From: Cololabis saira
Taxonomy: Eukaryota > Chordata > Actinopteri > Beloniformes > Belonidae
Length of the DNA stretch: 64,000 nt
Assembly (NCBI RefSeq): GCF_033807715.1
Contig: NC_084587.1
Location: 12,742,517-12,806,516, forward strand
Direction: 5' to 3'
Within the stretch, counting starts at the first letter, position 1. Each line of letters opens with the position of its first letter. Position numbers and translations under genes: made by a program. Shown here piece by piece: positions 1 to 10,780 of the stretch. Under the pieces are notes generated by a model that was not told the DNA's origin, searched no databases, and saw only the letters and a list, made by a program, of their open reading frames with translations.

Positions 1-2477
1 GTGACATTCATTGCTGACAGTGAATGAGAGCCTTGAATATAACAGGCAGCTCTTTGTGGAAATAAAAAAAAGGAATAAATTACACACACAAAAAAAAAAA
101 AAAAATGGATGCATGAATTGAAATCTGGAAGTCCGTAAAATAGAAAAATATAAGGATTCTTTAGTATTTGTGTCCAGCCTGCGTGTTTCATTTATTTATG
201 CACAACAGAAATGTACAAGTCACAACATACAAATGAAAATATTTTGCTTGGTGTTTTTTTTTAGTTATTTTGTCACTCAGGGGAGATGGAGTACTTTACT
301 TCAAGTGAGAATACTAATCTTAGCTGGGAGGAGTTTGTCTGACTGGGTCTTTGGAGACACAGAAGCTGGAAATATTCACCCCTTACCTAGCTCGGGGTTT
401 ATGGCAAAAAAATGTTAATTCCTAAATTGTTGGAGTAGTCCCTTAATATTACTACATGAAGGCTTTTAACACTCATCGTGTAGCTTTGTTCTTTTTTATT
501 GTCAACTTTTAGGGGCATTTGGATGCAATTTGCATTGAAATTGAAATGTTTTTCCCTGCCGAAGTGTTCAGGAAGTACTCATCACATGGATATGGAACAT
601 TTTAAACCGCATAATTTGATCTTTTATTGATTATTATAGGACCACAGCTCTCCATCCACTTCCAGACCCTTTCTATTCTTATTAAAATCACAATCTGATG
701 AGTGCATGAGTAAGAAAATCCCACAGAAAAGAGGAGAACCAAAGTATTGATACTGGACATATTTGTATACTAGTACAAGTAATTTACATTCTGTACATGG
801 ATTAAGAAGCCTGGAATTTGCTTCTATCATCTGATGGTGGTACTTTCTCTATATTGTACATGTTACTAAATGATTTAGTATAGTAAATTATTAGTCAACA
901 AATCAGTGGCATTAATTCTGTTTATCTATTTTGCAGATTTGTGCGTCTCACACTTCAAACAAATTATTGTCAGTCATTTTTGCAATGCTTAAATGTGAAA
1001 ATAAGTATGTTCCTTAAAATCATCCATCCATTTCTAATGATTACTGTCCCCAAATATGAAGTCATTGTGTTGGAAAGTACATTGTTAATTTGACATTTAA
1101 ATCTCAATGAAGATTACACTTTTCATTGGTCTAATAGGCTTTACACCCAGAATCCAGTTTTTATATCTGCTTGGAGATTGCTGTCCTGTCGGTGCTCCTT
1201 GGCTAGACACCGTATGCTTTTTAATGTATTAATTGTTATTTGTGTACTTTATTTGCTGATTTTAGTTCTGCAATATGAGGTGAGCACAGAGCAGGACCAG
1301 TGGCTCTGCAGATCACCCATGGCTTGGCACAGCCAAGCTTTGGGTTGCCTAAGAAGTTGCTCTGGGTGGTCTCTTGTTGGCATCTTTTTTGGATGCCAAG
1401 ACTTTGCTTCAACATATTGTTTATTACAGTATGTACATTTCATGTCCCTTTTCTGGAGTCCTCGTGAAAGACACAGATCTCTGCTGCGTTGTTTTTCCCT
1501 GCACATAGTTCCGTTGCAGAGTTTTCAAGCGGGACAGCCTTTGTGCAGGTCAGCAAATGCAGTTCCCAGCAGACACTGGAGGAATGGAGCTAGCAGCAGT
1601 GCGTCTGTGTTAATGTTTAACAATATAATCATGGCATGTTGTGAAATGTGCAATTTAGCCGTTTTATTTCAACTTCAGAAGGTTTCTTCTGTTTTGGGGA
1701 ACCGTTTCTCATTTGCGTTCTCTGCATGTTTTGGGGATGCACCTCGCTGTGTGGGATTACTCTGTACATTTTGTGAATCTGTTTTAAACCAAGATTAAAT
1801 CAAAGTGAAAGGAACTGTTACTACTTCCCTAGTTGCTTTTGAACGATTCTCTTTATCATTTTCATATTCATTGCTCAAAAGCTCAAGCTTTCTCTTTTGC
1901 TGCTCTCTTGATGTTATATCCCATAGACAACACAATCATCCTCTGGGAGATCAGTGGTTAAGGAAGGAAATCATGGGTCTGGTGCTGTTAATCCCCACAG
2001 GATTCCCTTTACATCTTCAAATCTGACGACTTGTCCCCACTGAACTGTGTCAATATCACATCAACACTGTATTCCAGCATTAACTTGAACACTTCTTTTT
2101 GTCATGAGCTTTAGCCGTATAAGTTGTGCTCTGAGAGCAAGGTGAGTAAAAGTACTATACATTTCAAGCAAGGACTAAAAATCCAGGATGGCAGTGGAGA
2201 ATCTAGTTGATTCATTGAATTACTTGCATTAGGTCCAAAAACCATGGGGGAGTTCACACCTTAGTGGAGATATGATATTGACAGTAGTATTGGCAGAGGA
2301 GTCTTCAAAGTAAGTCGAGCTTAGAATATGAATGACGCTGGTTTTTATTGTAATAAATTCTATGACAATATTACAGTATTTTGTGGGAGAATTTTAAAGT
2401 GGGCATATTGTTCTGATTATCAGCCATCTAATTTTAGCCTTCTTGAGAGCAGCCACTGCAGCAGAAATAGAGAAGCC

Positions 2478-2479
<2 letters not shown>
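1..2479. other. No recognisable gene, AT-rich
   Basis: No recognisable coding exon or repeat was seen. The longest open frame, 1178-1798 on the plus strand, begins at TTG rather than ATG and lacks any family motif. It may be untranslated sequence. Short poly-A runs occur near 90-105. Confidence 0.5.
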
Positions 2480-2560
<81 letters not shown>

Positions 2561-2567
2561 TATATAT
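2480..2567. repeat. (TA)n microsatellite
   Basis: A nearly uninterrupted TA dinucleotide tract of about 75 bp with a short AAAA break near its right end. Open frames made of alternating Tyr and Ile across it are artefacts. Confidence 0.98.
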
Positions 2568-3022
2568 TGATCTTGTCAGAGTAAAGCAGATCATAATCCA
2601 TGACGGGTAGTAACTATGGTCATTCTAACCTAATATGCGCAATGAAATATACAAAGCTTTTAGCGCTTTTAGCGCTGAAGCAGCACGCTTATGACTTTTA
2701 AGGTCCATTTATACTCCACTTTTGTATGTTTGTACATCCATCTGATCAAAACGTTGTTTCTATCACTGTCCTTCATACGTCATTAGTGTTCGTATGGTTG
2801 TTTAGCAACACATCCACCAGGGGGCATCGATCAATTACTAATTAACCAACAGCAAACTGAAAGGGCGGTGCCTACCCATGGCTGGGGCTTCAGGCACCTG
2901 TCTACCCATGTTTGATTGTACTTTTTCTTGCTTCATTTTGTTGTACCTGGCCGCTGGCGCAATGACAAGTAAATAATTGTGTAATTGCTTGCTGTAAATT
3001 TGAGCAAAATACTTTTTTTATA

Positions 3023-3027
<5 letters not shown>
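2568..3027. other. Unassigned sequence between two TA tracts
   Basis: No gene was seen. Around 2698-2890 the sequence is more GC-balanced than its surroundings and starts with GGTCCATTTATACTCCAC, which resembles the ends of some fish DNA transposons. No second end or TSD was found, so this remains a guess. Confidence 0.3.

Positions 3028-3089
<62 letters not shown>
3028..3089. repeat. (TA)n microsatellite
   Basis: About 60 bp of uninterrupted AT dinucleotides, the second such tract within 600 bp. Confidence 0.98.
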
Positions 3090-3091
<2 letters not shown>

Positions 3092-5639
3092 ATGTGTTGA
3101 CTAGGCTGTTGGGGAAGAGTGAACACATTCATGTTCAGTGTTTTATTTAGGCTACGTAGGATGAAATGAATAGGAACTGCAGTGGTCTGAGACCACTGAA
3201 CCAAAGTCCGTACATACAGTACATGTCAAATTCTTCCATTTAATTTTGCCCAAACTGATGATGAAACATTCGTAAACCTGAGTATCGTACACCTGTGACT
3301 GAGGCTGAGCAGATACATTTTCTCATACTTGGTAAACAATATAGTCAATATGTTCAACAACTTCCTCCATAACTTCCAGTGGTATTGTTCCCTTTCATCT
3401 GTAATAATCAAGCCGCTGTACCAAAAGATGGACAAAGTCAACACAATATAGGGACAGTCTGCGTCATGGATGAATATGGACTTCCATGGTTATACATTAT
3501 ATTATTTTTTTTTTTTTTTTAAACACAAACAAAAAAAACGCCAGTCAAGTTTTTTAAGGACTGGAATACCACAGCATCGTGATCTTATATAGGTGCCATG
3601 TGTTTTTTTCAGTGGATGTCAATAAAGCTGTTATTAGTTTCCAACATAAACTCTCCGAAATCCTTTACTTAACGCAGCTACAATACTGTAGATAAGTCAA
3701 AAACACAGAAAAGCATGAAATAGATACCTGCCTAAGTTGCCTTCTCTATCCTGCATTCATCGTTAAACCTATTTTTTTATCGATTACTTACGGACAGACA
3801 TATTTCTAAAGTACATAAATATTGATTTAAATGAAAGAATAGATCAAATGTCCCCTCTTTGCATTTTACTGCAATCTTCAAGTGTATATGAGGCTGTACA
3901 TTAACCCTTGTGTACGCTCACCATACATCTAGCAGGAGATGACAAACACACCTCAGTCATTTGAACAGGTCACTGAGCCAGTGATGGGACACATCGACTT
4001 GTGCTCCAGAGCCATCTGTCACAAACCTGATAAATGAACTTGAGTGGACTCGAGGAGGAGAGAGCAGGGGAAGAAGCCCTCCGGTTTCAGTGGTGCCATC
4101 TACTCCGCAGTTCTTAATCACACTGTGCTGTTGATCTGTGAAGGAAGAGAGAAAATGAGCCATTTAGTGAGAGAAACCGTCAACCTGGTACGACTTGTCC
4201 ACAGCCTTAGATTTAAGCAAGAAAATCAATTTGTACTGGCATACTGCAATTGAAAGTACTCAAATAAATACTGCACATAAAAAGTTAGCCAGTCTTGGGT
4301 CATTGGCATGGGGTGACAAACATGCACCCATGGGAGCACAAAAACACAGAGGCTGTATGTACAAAAGAGAATCTTGCAATGTGGACAAACCTAAATAGCT
4401 CAGGGCACCATGCGTCTTGAAAATGCACTACATGACACAAGTGCCTCCCTGTAGTACTTGGGAGTAGGGAATTTATTATCAGGCAAGAGATCCAGTCATG
4501 ATGGCCAGCCTGACAAAGTTTTCCCTAGATTCAATCAATCACATGCATCCTCCACCACCACAAGGGGCCCTCGGAGGCTTTGCCAGCAGATTAGTCACAG
4601 CCAAGTCTCGTTCCGACTGCTGCACCAGTACAAAGACAGAGTGATGAAGAGGGGAAGGAGGGGGTTGAATAGATGTATCGTGATGAGTGGAGAATTAGAC
4701 AAAGTTGAGAACATAGAACATGCCTTTAAAGTAAAAGTTGGGTGTTGATTGGTTGGGATACATTTACCATATTTTTTTTTTTAATGATGCCAAAAAAATG
4801 ATTTGCACATGTAAATGTCTGTTAAAATTGTCCGTCTGCTGGAGAAACACAACTTAACCATGTTTGTCTATATCCAATATATCTCATTCTATTGCATATT
4901 GTCTTAATAACATCAACATAAAAATAGACAGACTATGATAATATGACAACTTCCCTCTAAACCACAAACCGCATGCTAGAATGTTGTCACTAGATCTAGA
5001 GCAGTATATGCATCATGGAAACAATAGAAATGTTAACTTGTTTAGCCGATCGAATTCCAGAATGCTTAAAGGAATGACACATGTTGGTAAACTATGCCTC
5101 CACTCGAAGGAAACACGTTTACTTAAATACTGGCAGTCCCTATACCATATATGTCTTAATACCAGAACCCACTTCCTTTTTAAGTCAGTCAAGAAATTTG
5201 ACAGTGGAGAACAAGGACACAAATTATTTGGAAAAGGAGGATGTTACCATCATATTTGTCTTAGATTTATCATTATTTGCAAGCTTCATACAATTCATTA
5301 ATTCATATGCCTTGCATTTGTAAACAATCTTTGAATTCATTAACAATCTCAGATTTAAGTGTAATGAGATTTTTTTTACTAAAATGAGACATTTTAACTA
5401 GAAACAAGACAAATATTCTTGTTAAGATTGTGAGTTTTTGCAGTGATCCATTTTACTTATCCTGTGAAGGACAGAGTCATATTGATAAGTTCAGAAAAGT
5501 GTTTTTTATTGTTGTGTTTTGATGTATTTGATGTAAGCCCAGTGGATATTTAAAGCTTACAGAAGGCTGCATTTAATTTAATTCCTGCAGTATTTCTGCA
5601 GGTGTTTTGGTCAGTGCTATTATTTGTAATATATTATAT
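3090..5639. other. No recognisable gene
   Basis: AT-rich sequence with short open frames only, none with a recognisable motif or a convincing start. I see no element ends in it. Confidence 0.5.
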
Positions 5640-5731
5640 TATTTGTAAGATGCAAATTTTTGTAAGATGCAAATTTCCCCTCTGTGGGACTATTAAAGGT
5701 TTATCTTATCTTATCTTATCTTATCTTATCT
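5640..5731 (+). repeat. LINE 3' tail with (TTATC)n
   Basis: CCCCTCTGTGGGACTATTAAAGG followed directly by about seven TTATC units is a typical 3' end of fish non-LTR retrotransposons. The pentanucleotide is the retroposon's own tail (about 5697-5731). No coding part is left, so this is a strongly 5'-truncated copy. The family, perhaps Rex1-like, is inferred from the tail only. Confidence 0.65.
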
Positions 5732-6651
5732 CAGATTGTTCTTGTGTTTTTTTTCCTTCCGTCCCGCATTAGCTGTTTTGTTCTTGATTTTTTTGATTAT
5801 CCCAGAGAGGAAAGTAAAGCAGAGCTGCTAGCGTCCTCTTTTGTTGCTATAGTGGCTATGTCCTGCTTTTATCACAGTGATGGTGACAGCTCTATCTGTT
5901 CATTACCTGAGCCTTGAGGGGAGACTGCTGACCGAGCCAATGTGCCACAGGCCCTGGCCACAATAGCTCACCGTTATCAGTCTTTCCACACTCATGCCAA
6001 GACTTGTTTCCACTACAGCTTACTAACGTGTGAACACAAACACAGCTGTGAGTTTAATGCCGTTTAAGAAAGTAGAGGAAATACAATGTCTTATTGTCCA
6101 GCTGTAGTTCTTGCCACATGTAAAGCTCACGCTTGCTTTAAAACCAGGCAGCACGACAGTGTCTCCCCAGAGAGCCCTACTATTGCTAATCCCTATTAAC
6201 CTCTCCAGTGAGCGGAGTGGAAGTTCACAGTCTTGGCCACTTAAGTTTGAGCATGACCTCACTTTGTGCTTACAACTGTCTAATGCGTTTGCCAGAGTTT
6301 GGCTGCTTCTCAGCGCAGGTTTTCATCCACTCTGAGTGGACATAGGAGAAGGAGGGCATGACCATGCTACTCCCTGATGTAGTTTATGTTGAGAATAGAT
6401 TTAGAAGAGACAAAGAAGAGGGAAACTTAAACAAATTTAGGGAAAAAAACTAATCTTGGTAAATATCTAAACAAGTTAACTTTCTTTTTTCAATTGAATT
6501 AAGCAAAATAGATGTTTAAAAAAAATTGACAAAAATGAACTTTGGAACTTTTAGCTCAGTCGGTCCCCATATTCACATGTAGGTTGAATCACTTTTTTTT
6601 CTTTGTCAAAGATTGACTATATTGTTTCGTCTCTTGCCCAGTCACTCTCTC
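5732..6651. other. No recognisable gene
   Basis: No coding motif. The part from 5880 to 6360 has mixed base composition and no visible repeat. The last 110 bp lead into the inverted-repeat element that begins at 6656. Confidence 0.45.
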
Positions 6652-6655
6652 GTTA

Positions 6656-6985
6656 TAGTTAGAGAAATAACAGGAATAATCGTTCAGTTGTGGCTACAAG
6701 CACCAAAATTGGCACACATACTCCTTAGGGGTTGCTCTTTTGATAAAACCATTGTGCCAAAAAAAAAAAAAAAAGATGGCGGCCTTTTTTCAAGATGGCC
6801 GCCATCGAATATACAGTAATATTGCATTTCGCAATAAAATCCAATAGATTTGTCCTATTGGAATGATCTTGGTGGCAAATCATAACCTTTTCACTATGTA
6901 GAATCTAACTTTGGACCCATGGACTTACTTGTACCATATATCAATCCCAGAATCCTAATATTCTGCCAAAATATAGGTTTTTTGT
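6656..6985 (+). repeat. Left long terminal inverted repeat
   Basis: Pairs with 9459-9805 in inverted orientation, with small indels; the right arm has about 10 extra bases near its outer end. At 6775-6806 it holds a hairpin, GATGGCGGCC then GGCCGCCATC, preceded by a poly-A run. Matching segments include GGTACAAG, the ATTCTGCAAAAT-like inner end and TTTTGATAAAACCATTG. Confidence 0.9.
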
Positions 6986-6990
6986 TATTG

Positions 6991-8462
6991 TTAAGCATGG
7001 TGGGCTGACCAAGTTACATCCACCGGCCCATCTGTTAAAATTACTTTCTCCAGCCACGCGTACTCCATTGCCAGATGTGGCCTCAGCAGACTGGCATATG
7101 GGGGTGTCACACCACTCTGGGGAGGAGAGGGTTTCTTCTTGGTGAAGAAGGCCGGCCGGACATTGGTGAAGGTGTCTGGAAGTTCTGGAACTCTCCTCAC
7201 TATCTCTTCTCTGAACTTCAGCTTTCCACGATCTTCACCTTTGTCTTCTTTAGTTGGGTGCTGAAAAACAGAGATGCTGGTTCCATGGAAAGAAGTGGTC
7301 GCTGTCGTTGCAGTGAGGTTGTGGTCTATGTTGTCCATGGCTGATGTTGTGAACAGCCCTTTTCGCAGAAATGGTGGACAGACCACCCCGTCTTCCATGT
7401 ACTTACTGACTGTGCAATTTCCCGGCTGTGCAGATATCTTTAGAACCCTGTTGTATGGAATGCTTATGCCATGCTCATCAAGCATGTCCACCAACTTTCT
7501 GATTTCTGGTCTTTGCATAGATGGACATCCCCATGTAAACAGGGAATGGGGTCTCTCTATTTTTGGAGTGTCTGTGAGTTGCACTTCCTTTTTTGTACTG
7601 TGTGTAGCAGTTGTACTGAAGCAGCTGACCAATTGCTTGATCGGTCTTTGATGCCCCAACCCTCAGCTGAGATTTGATGTCTGCTCTGTGTTCAAGCATG
7701 GCCACAAACTGAAGAAGACTGTGTGGAATGGCCTCCTCAATGCAACTCGCATAGAAGGTTCCATCAAATGTGGACTTGTGGTCCAACATATGTCTTCGCA
7801 AAATGTTAGCTGCTTTGCTAAGAATAATAGCTTCACTATAATAATCAGAGGCTTCTGACAAGACAAAGCCTACCTCTTTCTGGAAAGCCAAAAGAACACC
7901 CATTCCCTGCTTGTGAGCCTCCAACTCAGGTATTTCTTACAGCAGTTTTGCCTTCAGTCTTGTGGAGTTGACAGGAGGTGCATCAACACCCAGCTGTTTC
8001 AGGCGCTGGGCATACAGGTGAACTATGTCTGTCGGAAGTCGGAAGACTGAAGGACCGTCACCAGATTTGGTGGTCTCCACTAGATATGTGACTAGCTCTG
8101 AGAATGCCTGTGGGTGGTCATCCTCTTTGGTTGCATGTTCCTTTTCCAGTCTCTTGGTGGCTCTGAGGTAGGACCTCTCTCTAGTGTACAAGTCTACCAA
8201 GCATGCAGCATGGTATTGGAGCTCCTGTGCAACAACATCTCCACAGCTGAGTCTTGCAATAAGTTTTCCATCATTTAAAGTGGGCACATTCATTAACCCT
8301 CTTATTGAGATTCATTTTCATAGCTTTTCTGGTCTGTTCAGAGGATGTGAGTTCTTTATCACATACAGTATGAAACACAATGAGCTTTGAATGCTGGTTC
8401 TGTTAAACTTGGTCTGGCATTCCACTGGCTGAGCACTCTCTGCCTTACGTTTTGAGGTTCTC
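6991..8462 (-). pseudogene. Broken gene of the DNIDHN / SFHGT protein family
   Basis: Three minus-strand pieces form one damaged coding region. 8293-7937 and 7924-7478 are in the same frame and separated by a single TAA at 7937-7939. Near 7495 the frame shifts into 7659-6991. Upstream of 8293 the similarity seems to continue in another frame to about 8462, ending where an RTE LINE fragment begins. Visible motifs are LIARLSCGDVVAQELQYH near the start, VVCPPFLRKGLFTTSAMDNI, then DHN, then SFHGTSISVFQHP, and WSAHHA at the end. I recall this motif order from large uncharacterised proteins of fish and cnidarians. No catalytic triad is visible and the function is unknown. Its position between long inverted repeats suggests a mobile-element protein. 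It ends about 6 bp from the left arm, so the C-terminus may be lost. Confidence 0.65.
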
Positions 8463-8464
8463 AC

Positions 8465-8873
8465 TCTTTCCAGTTCCAGTGGCCGAGATGAGTTTCCTCC
8501 GCAGGGTGGCTGGACGCTCCCTTAGAGATAGGGTGAGGAGTTCGGTCACCCGGGAGGAGCTCGGAGTCGAGCCGCTGCTCCTTCACATTGAGAGGAGTCA
8601 GCTGAGGTGGCTTGGGCATCTGTACCGGATCCTCCTGGACGCCTCCCTAGGGAGGAGTTCCAGCCATGTCCCTCCTCCCTAGGGAGGAGTTCCAGGCATG
8701 TCTCTCCGGGAGGAGACCCCGGGGAAGACACAGGACACGCTGGAGAGACTATGTCTCTTGGCTGGCCTGGGAACGCCTCGGACTCCCCTCGGAAGAGCTG
8801 GAGGAAGTGTCTGGGTGAAGGAAGTCTGGGCATCTCTGTTGAGGCTGCTAAGCGGCGGACGATGGATGGATGG
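8465..8873 (+). mobile_element. RTE-type LINE, 3' fragment
   Basis: A 5'-truncated insertion that encodes the LINE C-terminus, AEMSFLRRVAGRSLRDRV through LLLHIERSQLRWLGHL, followed by GGCGGACGATGGATGGATGG at the 3' end. The coding part is frame-disrupted around 8630-8720. It matches the longer copy at 53714-56055. It lies on the opposite strand to the host gene remnant and interrupts its 5' part. Confidence 0.85.
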
Positions 8874-9458
8874 ATAATCAAAATTTCACAGTGTGATGAT
8901 GTGTATTTATTGAAACAAGGCCGAGGGGTTATCCTTTTACCACCATTATGCACAATAAGGTATGGGATACAACTAGGTTCGACAATAACTTATACAATCT
9001 ACACCTAGCCCGATCGTTCATCCAGTATCATTTAAGTCCTGTGCGATCTGTACACCTTCTGGGTAAGTCCATGAATAGTCATGCTTAGCCCCCTTACCCT
9101 TGGCTCGGCTCTCCCGCGCTGGCACACCCTGTCAATTCAGGCGCGGCTGTCTAACTAAACATCAAACTACATGTAAACTACACTAGCTAACTGATGTGGG
9201 GCTTATTAGACAGCATTTAGGACACTGAAGCCATTACTTAGTTACACCAAACTAATGACTCAGCTCTCAGCTGATGCTGAGCCCCATGCTGAGTTTCACA
9301 GCAGCGGTGCCGCCAGTGTGCCCTGGCTGTGCATTGACATCAGCTCTGTTGAGCTGCTACATTTACCCCCCCTCCCCACCAAACACATACACACACTAAA
9401 CCTCTAACAATACTAAGGTATACACTGCCATCCATTTTACCAGTGCCAAACATAACAA
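8874..9458. other. Element interior without recognised coding
   Basis: Lies between the RTE tail and the right inverted repeat. It is relatively GC-rich around 9090-9140 and 9290-9370. It could be the 5' untranslated or promoter side of the minus-strand gene, but no reading frame or motif supports a specific role. Confidence 0.35.
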
Positions 9459-9805
9459 AAAAAACTCAAATTTTGCAGAATATTAGGATTCTGGGACTGA
9501 TATATGGTACAAGGAAGCCAAAGTGTAAGTCCATTGGTCCAAATTTAGATTCTACATAATGGAAAGGTTATGATTTGACACCAAGATCATTCAAAAAGGA
9601 AATGTCTATAGGATTTTGTTGGGAAATGCAATATTACTGTATATTCGATGGCGGCCATCTTTAAAAATGGCCGCCATCTGTTTTTTTTTTTTGGCACAAT
9701 GGTTTTATCAAAAGAGCAACCCATAAGGAGTATGTGTGTCAATTTTGGTGCTTGTAGCCGCAACTGAACGATTCACCTGTTTTCTGCCTGTTATTTCTCT
9801 AACTA
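9459..9805 (-). repeat. Right long terminal inverted repeat
   Basis: Inverted partner of 6656-6985. It contains the matching hairpin GATGGCGGCCAT then ATGGCCGCCATC at 9647-9678, next to a poly-T run, and ends ...GTTATTTCTCTAACTA immediately before GTTAGGGCCCGAGC. Confidence 0.9.
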
Positions 9806-10780
9806 GTTAGGGCCCGAGCACTTACAGTGTGAAGGCCCTATTGTATCTGTAGATGTTCTCGTTTTTTTTATTTTTCTCATTTTTCTTACGACAAAATGAG
9901 GGCCTTTTTGCCCCCTTAAACGTGCACCAAAAGCCAAATTTTGCACGCAAGCCAGGCCCGGCGAAAAATTTGATATTTAATGGTTTGCATTAATGGGCAT
10001 GACCTAATGGCTCAACTGCGCCCCCTAGAAAACTTTGTGCCTCAAGCCCCACAATACGGTTTAACGTACCACCCACGAAAATGGGTACACACCTGTATCA
10101 TGTCGCAACTTAAAGAAAAGTCTCTTGGCGCCATGGCCGAAACCGAACAGGAAGTCGGCCATTTTGAATGAATCGTGTAATTTTGGCACAATTTATGCCA
10201 TTTCTTCGGCAGTTAATAGGGCCCGAACTGTAACGTGCACCCAGGTGTGTTATACATCAAAATGTGAATCTCCATCCTGCAACAACGCGCATTACTTTTC
10301 TCTGTCAAAAGCGTTACCGTGGCAACGATAGGTGACAAAAAGCGAGCCCCCACTTCATCTGGTTGGTCCATATTTGATAGTTCCTACTTTCTGCCATAAC
10401 TTTTGAACTGTGTGATATAAAGAGTTATGAGTGGTGTCATCTGACTCGGTATTGACTCCTTCACCTTAATTGGTGAAAATTAGCCCTGCCCCTTCTTCTG
10501 ATTGGTCGATATGTGATAGTTCCTACTTTCTGCCATAACTTTTGAATGGTTTGACATAAAGACTTGGTGGTGGGTGGTGTCAGACTCAGTTTTGAGTCCT
10601 TGAACATAATTGCTGCAAATTAGCCCCGCCCCTTCATCTGATTGGTCGATATCTGATAGTTCCTACTTTCGCCATAACTTTTGAATGGTTTGGTATAGAG
10701 AGTCGTGGCTGGTGTCATCCGCTAAATGTCCAGGCCTGAAGACATCTACATGCAAGTCATACAAGCACTGCAGCACGCCT
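9806..10780 (+). repeat. GGGCCCGAGC-type teleost interspersed repeat
   Basis: Starts GGGCCCGAGCACTTACAGTG followed by GAAGGCCCTATTGTATCTG, an opening I recognise from abundant fish repeats. It contains the segment CAGCGCCCCCTAGAAAACTT-like and GGAAGTCGGCCATTTTGAA. A second, inverted partial copy lies at 47312-47711. A 63-codon frame at 9980-10171 matches the antisense copy's frame, but this is only shared repeat sequence and not a gene. The right boundary is approximate. Confidence 0.7.
10357..10720 (+). repeat. ~140-bp tandem repeat, 2.6 units
   Basis: The block TGATAGTTCCTACTTTC with GCCATAACTTTTGAA recurs at 10375, 10514 and 10654, a period of 139-140 bp. Each unit also has a GGTTGGTCC- or GATTGGTCGAT-like box and GCAAATTAGCCCCGCCCC. 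The array is internal to the GGGCCC repeat. Confidence 0.9.

Larger units (their letters stand above)
6656..9805 (-). mobile_element. 3.15-kb inverted-repeat DNA element, superfamily unknown
   Basis: Two long arms, 6656-6985 and 9459-9805, are inverted copies of each other and both begin TAGTTAGAGAAATAAC when read inward. GTTA lies directly outside each end (6652-6655 and 9806-9809), a possible 4-bp target duplication. The interior carries a broken minus-strand gene (6991-8462) and a later RTE LINE fragment (8465-8873). The layout is that of a cut-and-paste transposon, but I cannot place the protein in a named transposase superfamily. Academ and the Kyakuja/Dileera/Zisupton group are candidates only because of long terminal repeats and short duplications; this is untested. 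The right end touches a GGGCCCGAGC-type repeat. Confidence 0.7.

Noticed and set aside
1178..1798. 206-codon plus-strand frame
   Set aside because: It starts at TTG, has no family motif and no neighbouring exon. Its length is compatible with chance in slightly GC-richer sequence.
2328..3204. Frames with runs of alternating Tyr and Ile
   Set aside because: Products of the two (TA)n microsatellites.
8546..9008. Minus- and plus-strand frames overlapping the RTE fragment
   Set aside because: Shadow frames of the GC-rich LINE C-terminus. The same shadows recur at other RTE copies (55776-56101, 57023-57597).
9980..10171. 63-codon frame that matches an antisense frame at 47437-47637
   Set aside because: The similarity reflects two copies of one noncoding repeat. 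The changes look random and there is no conserved motif.
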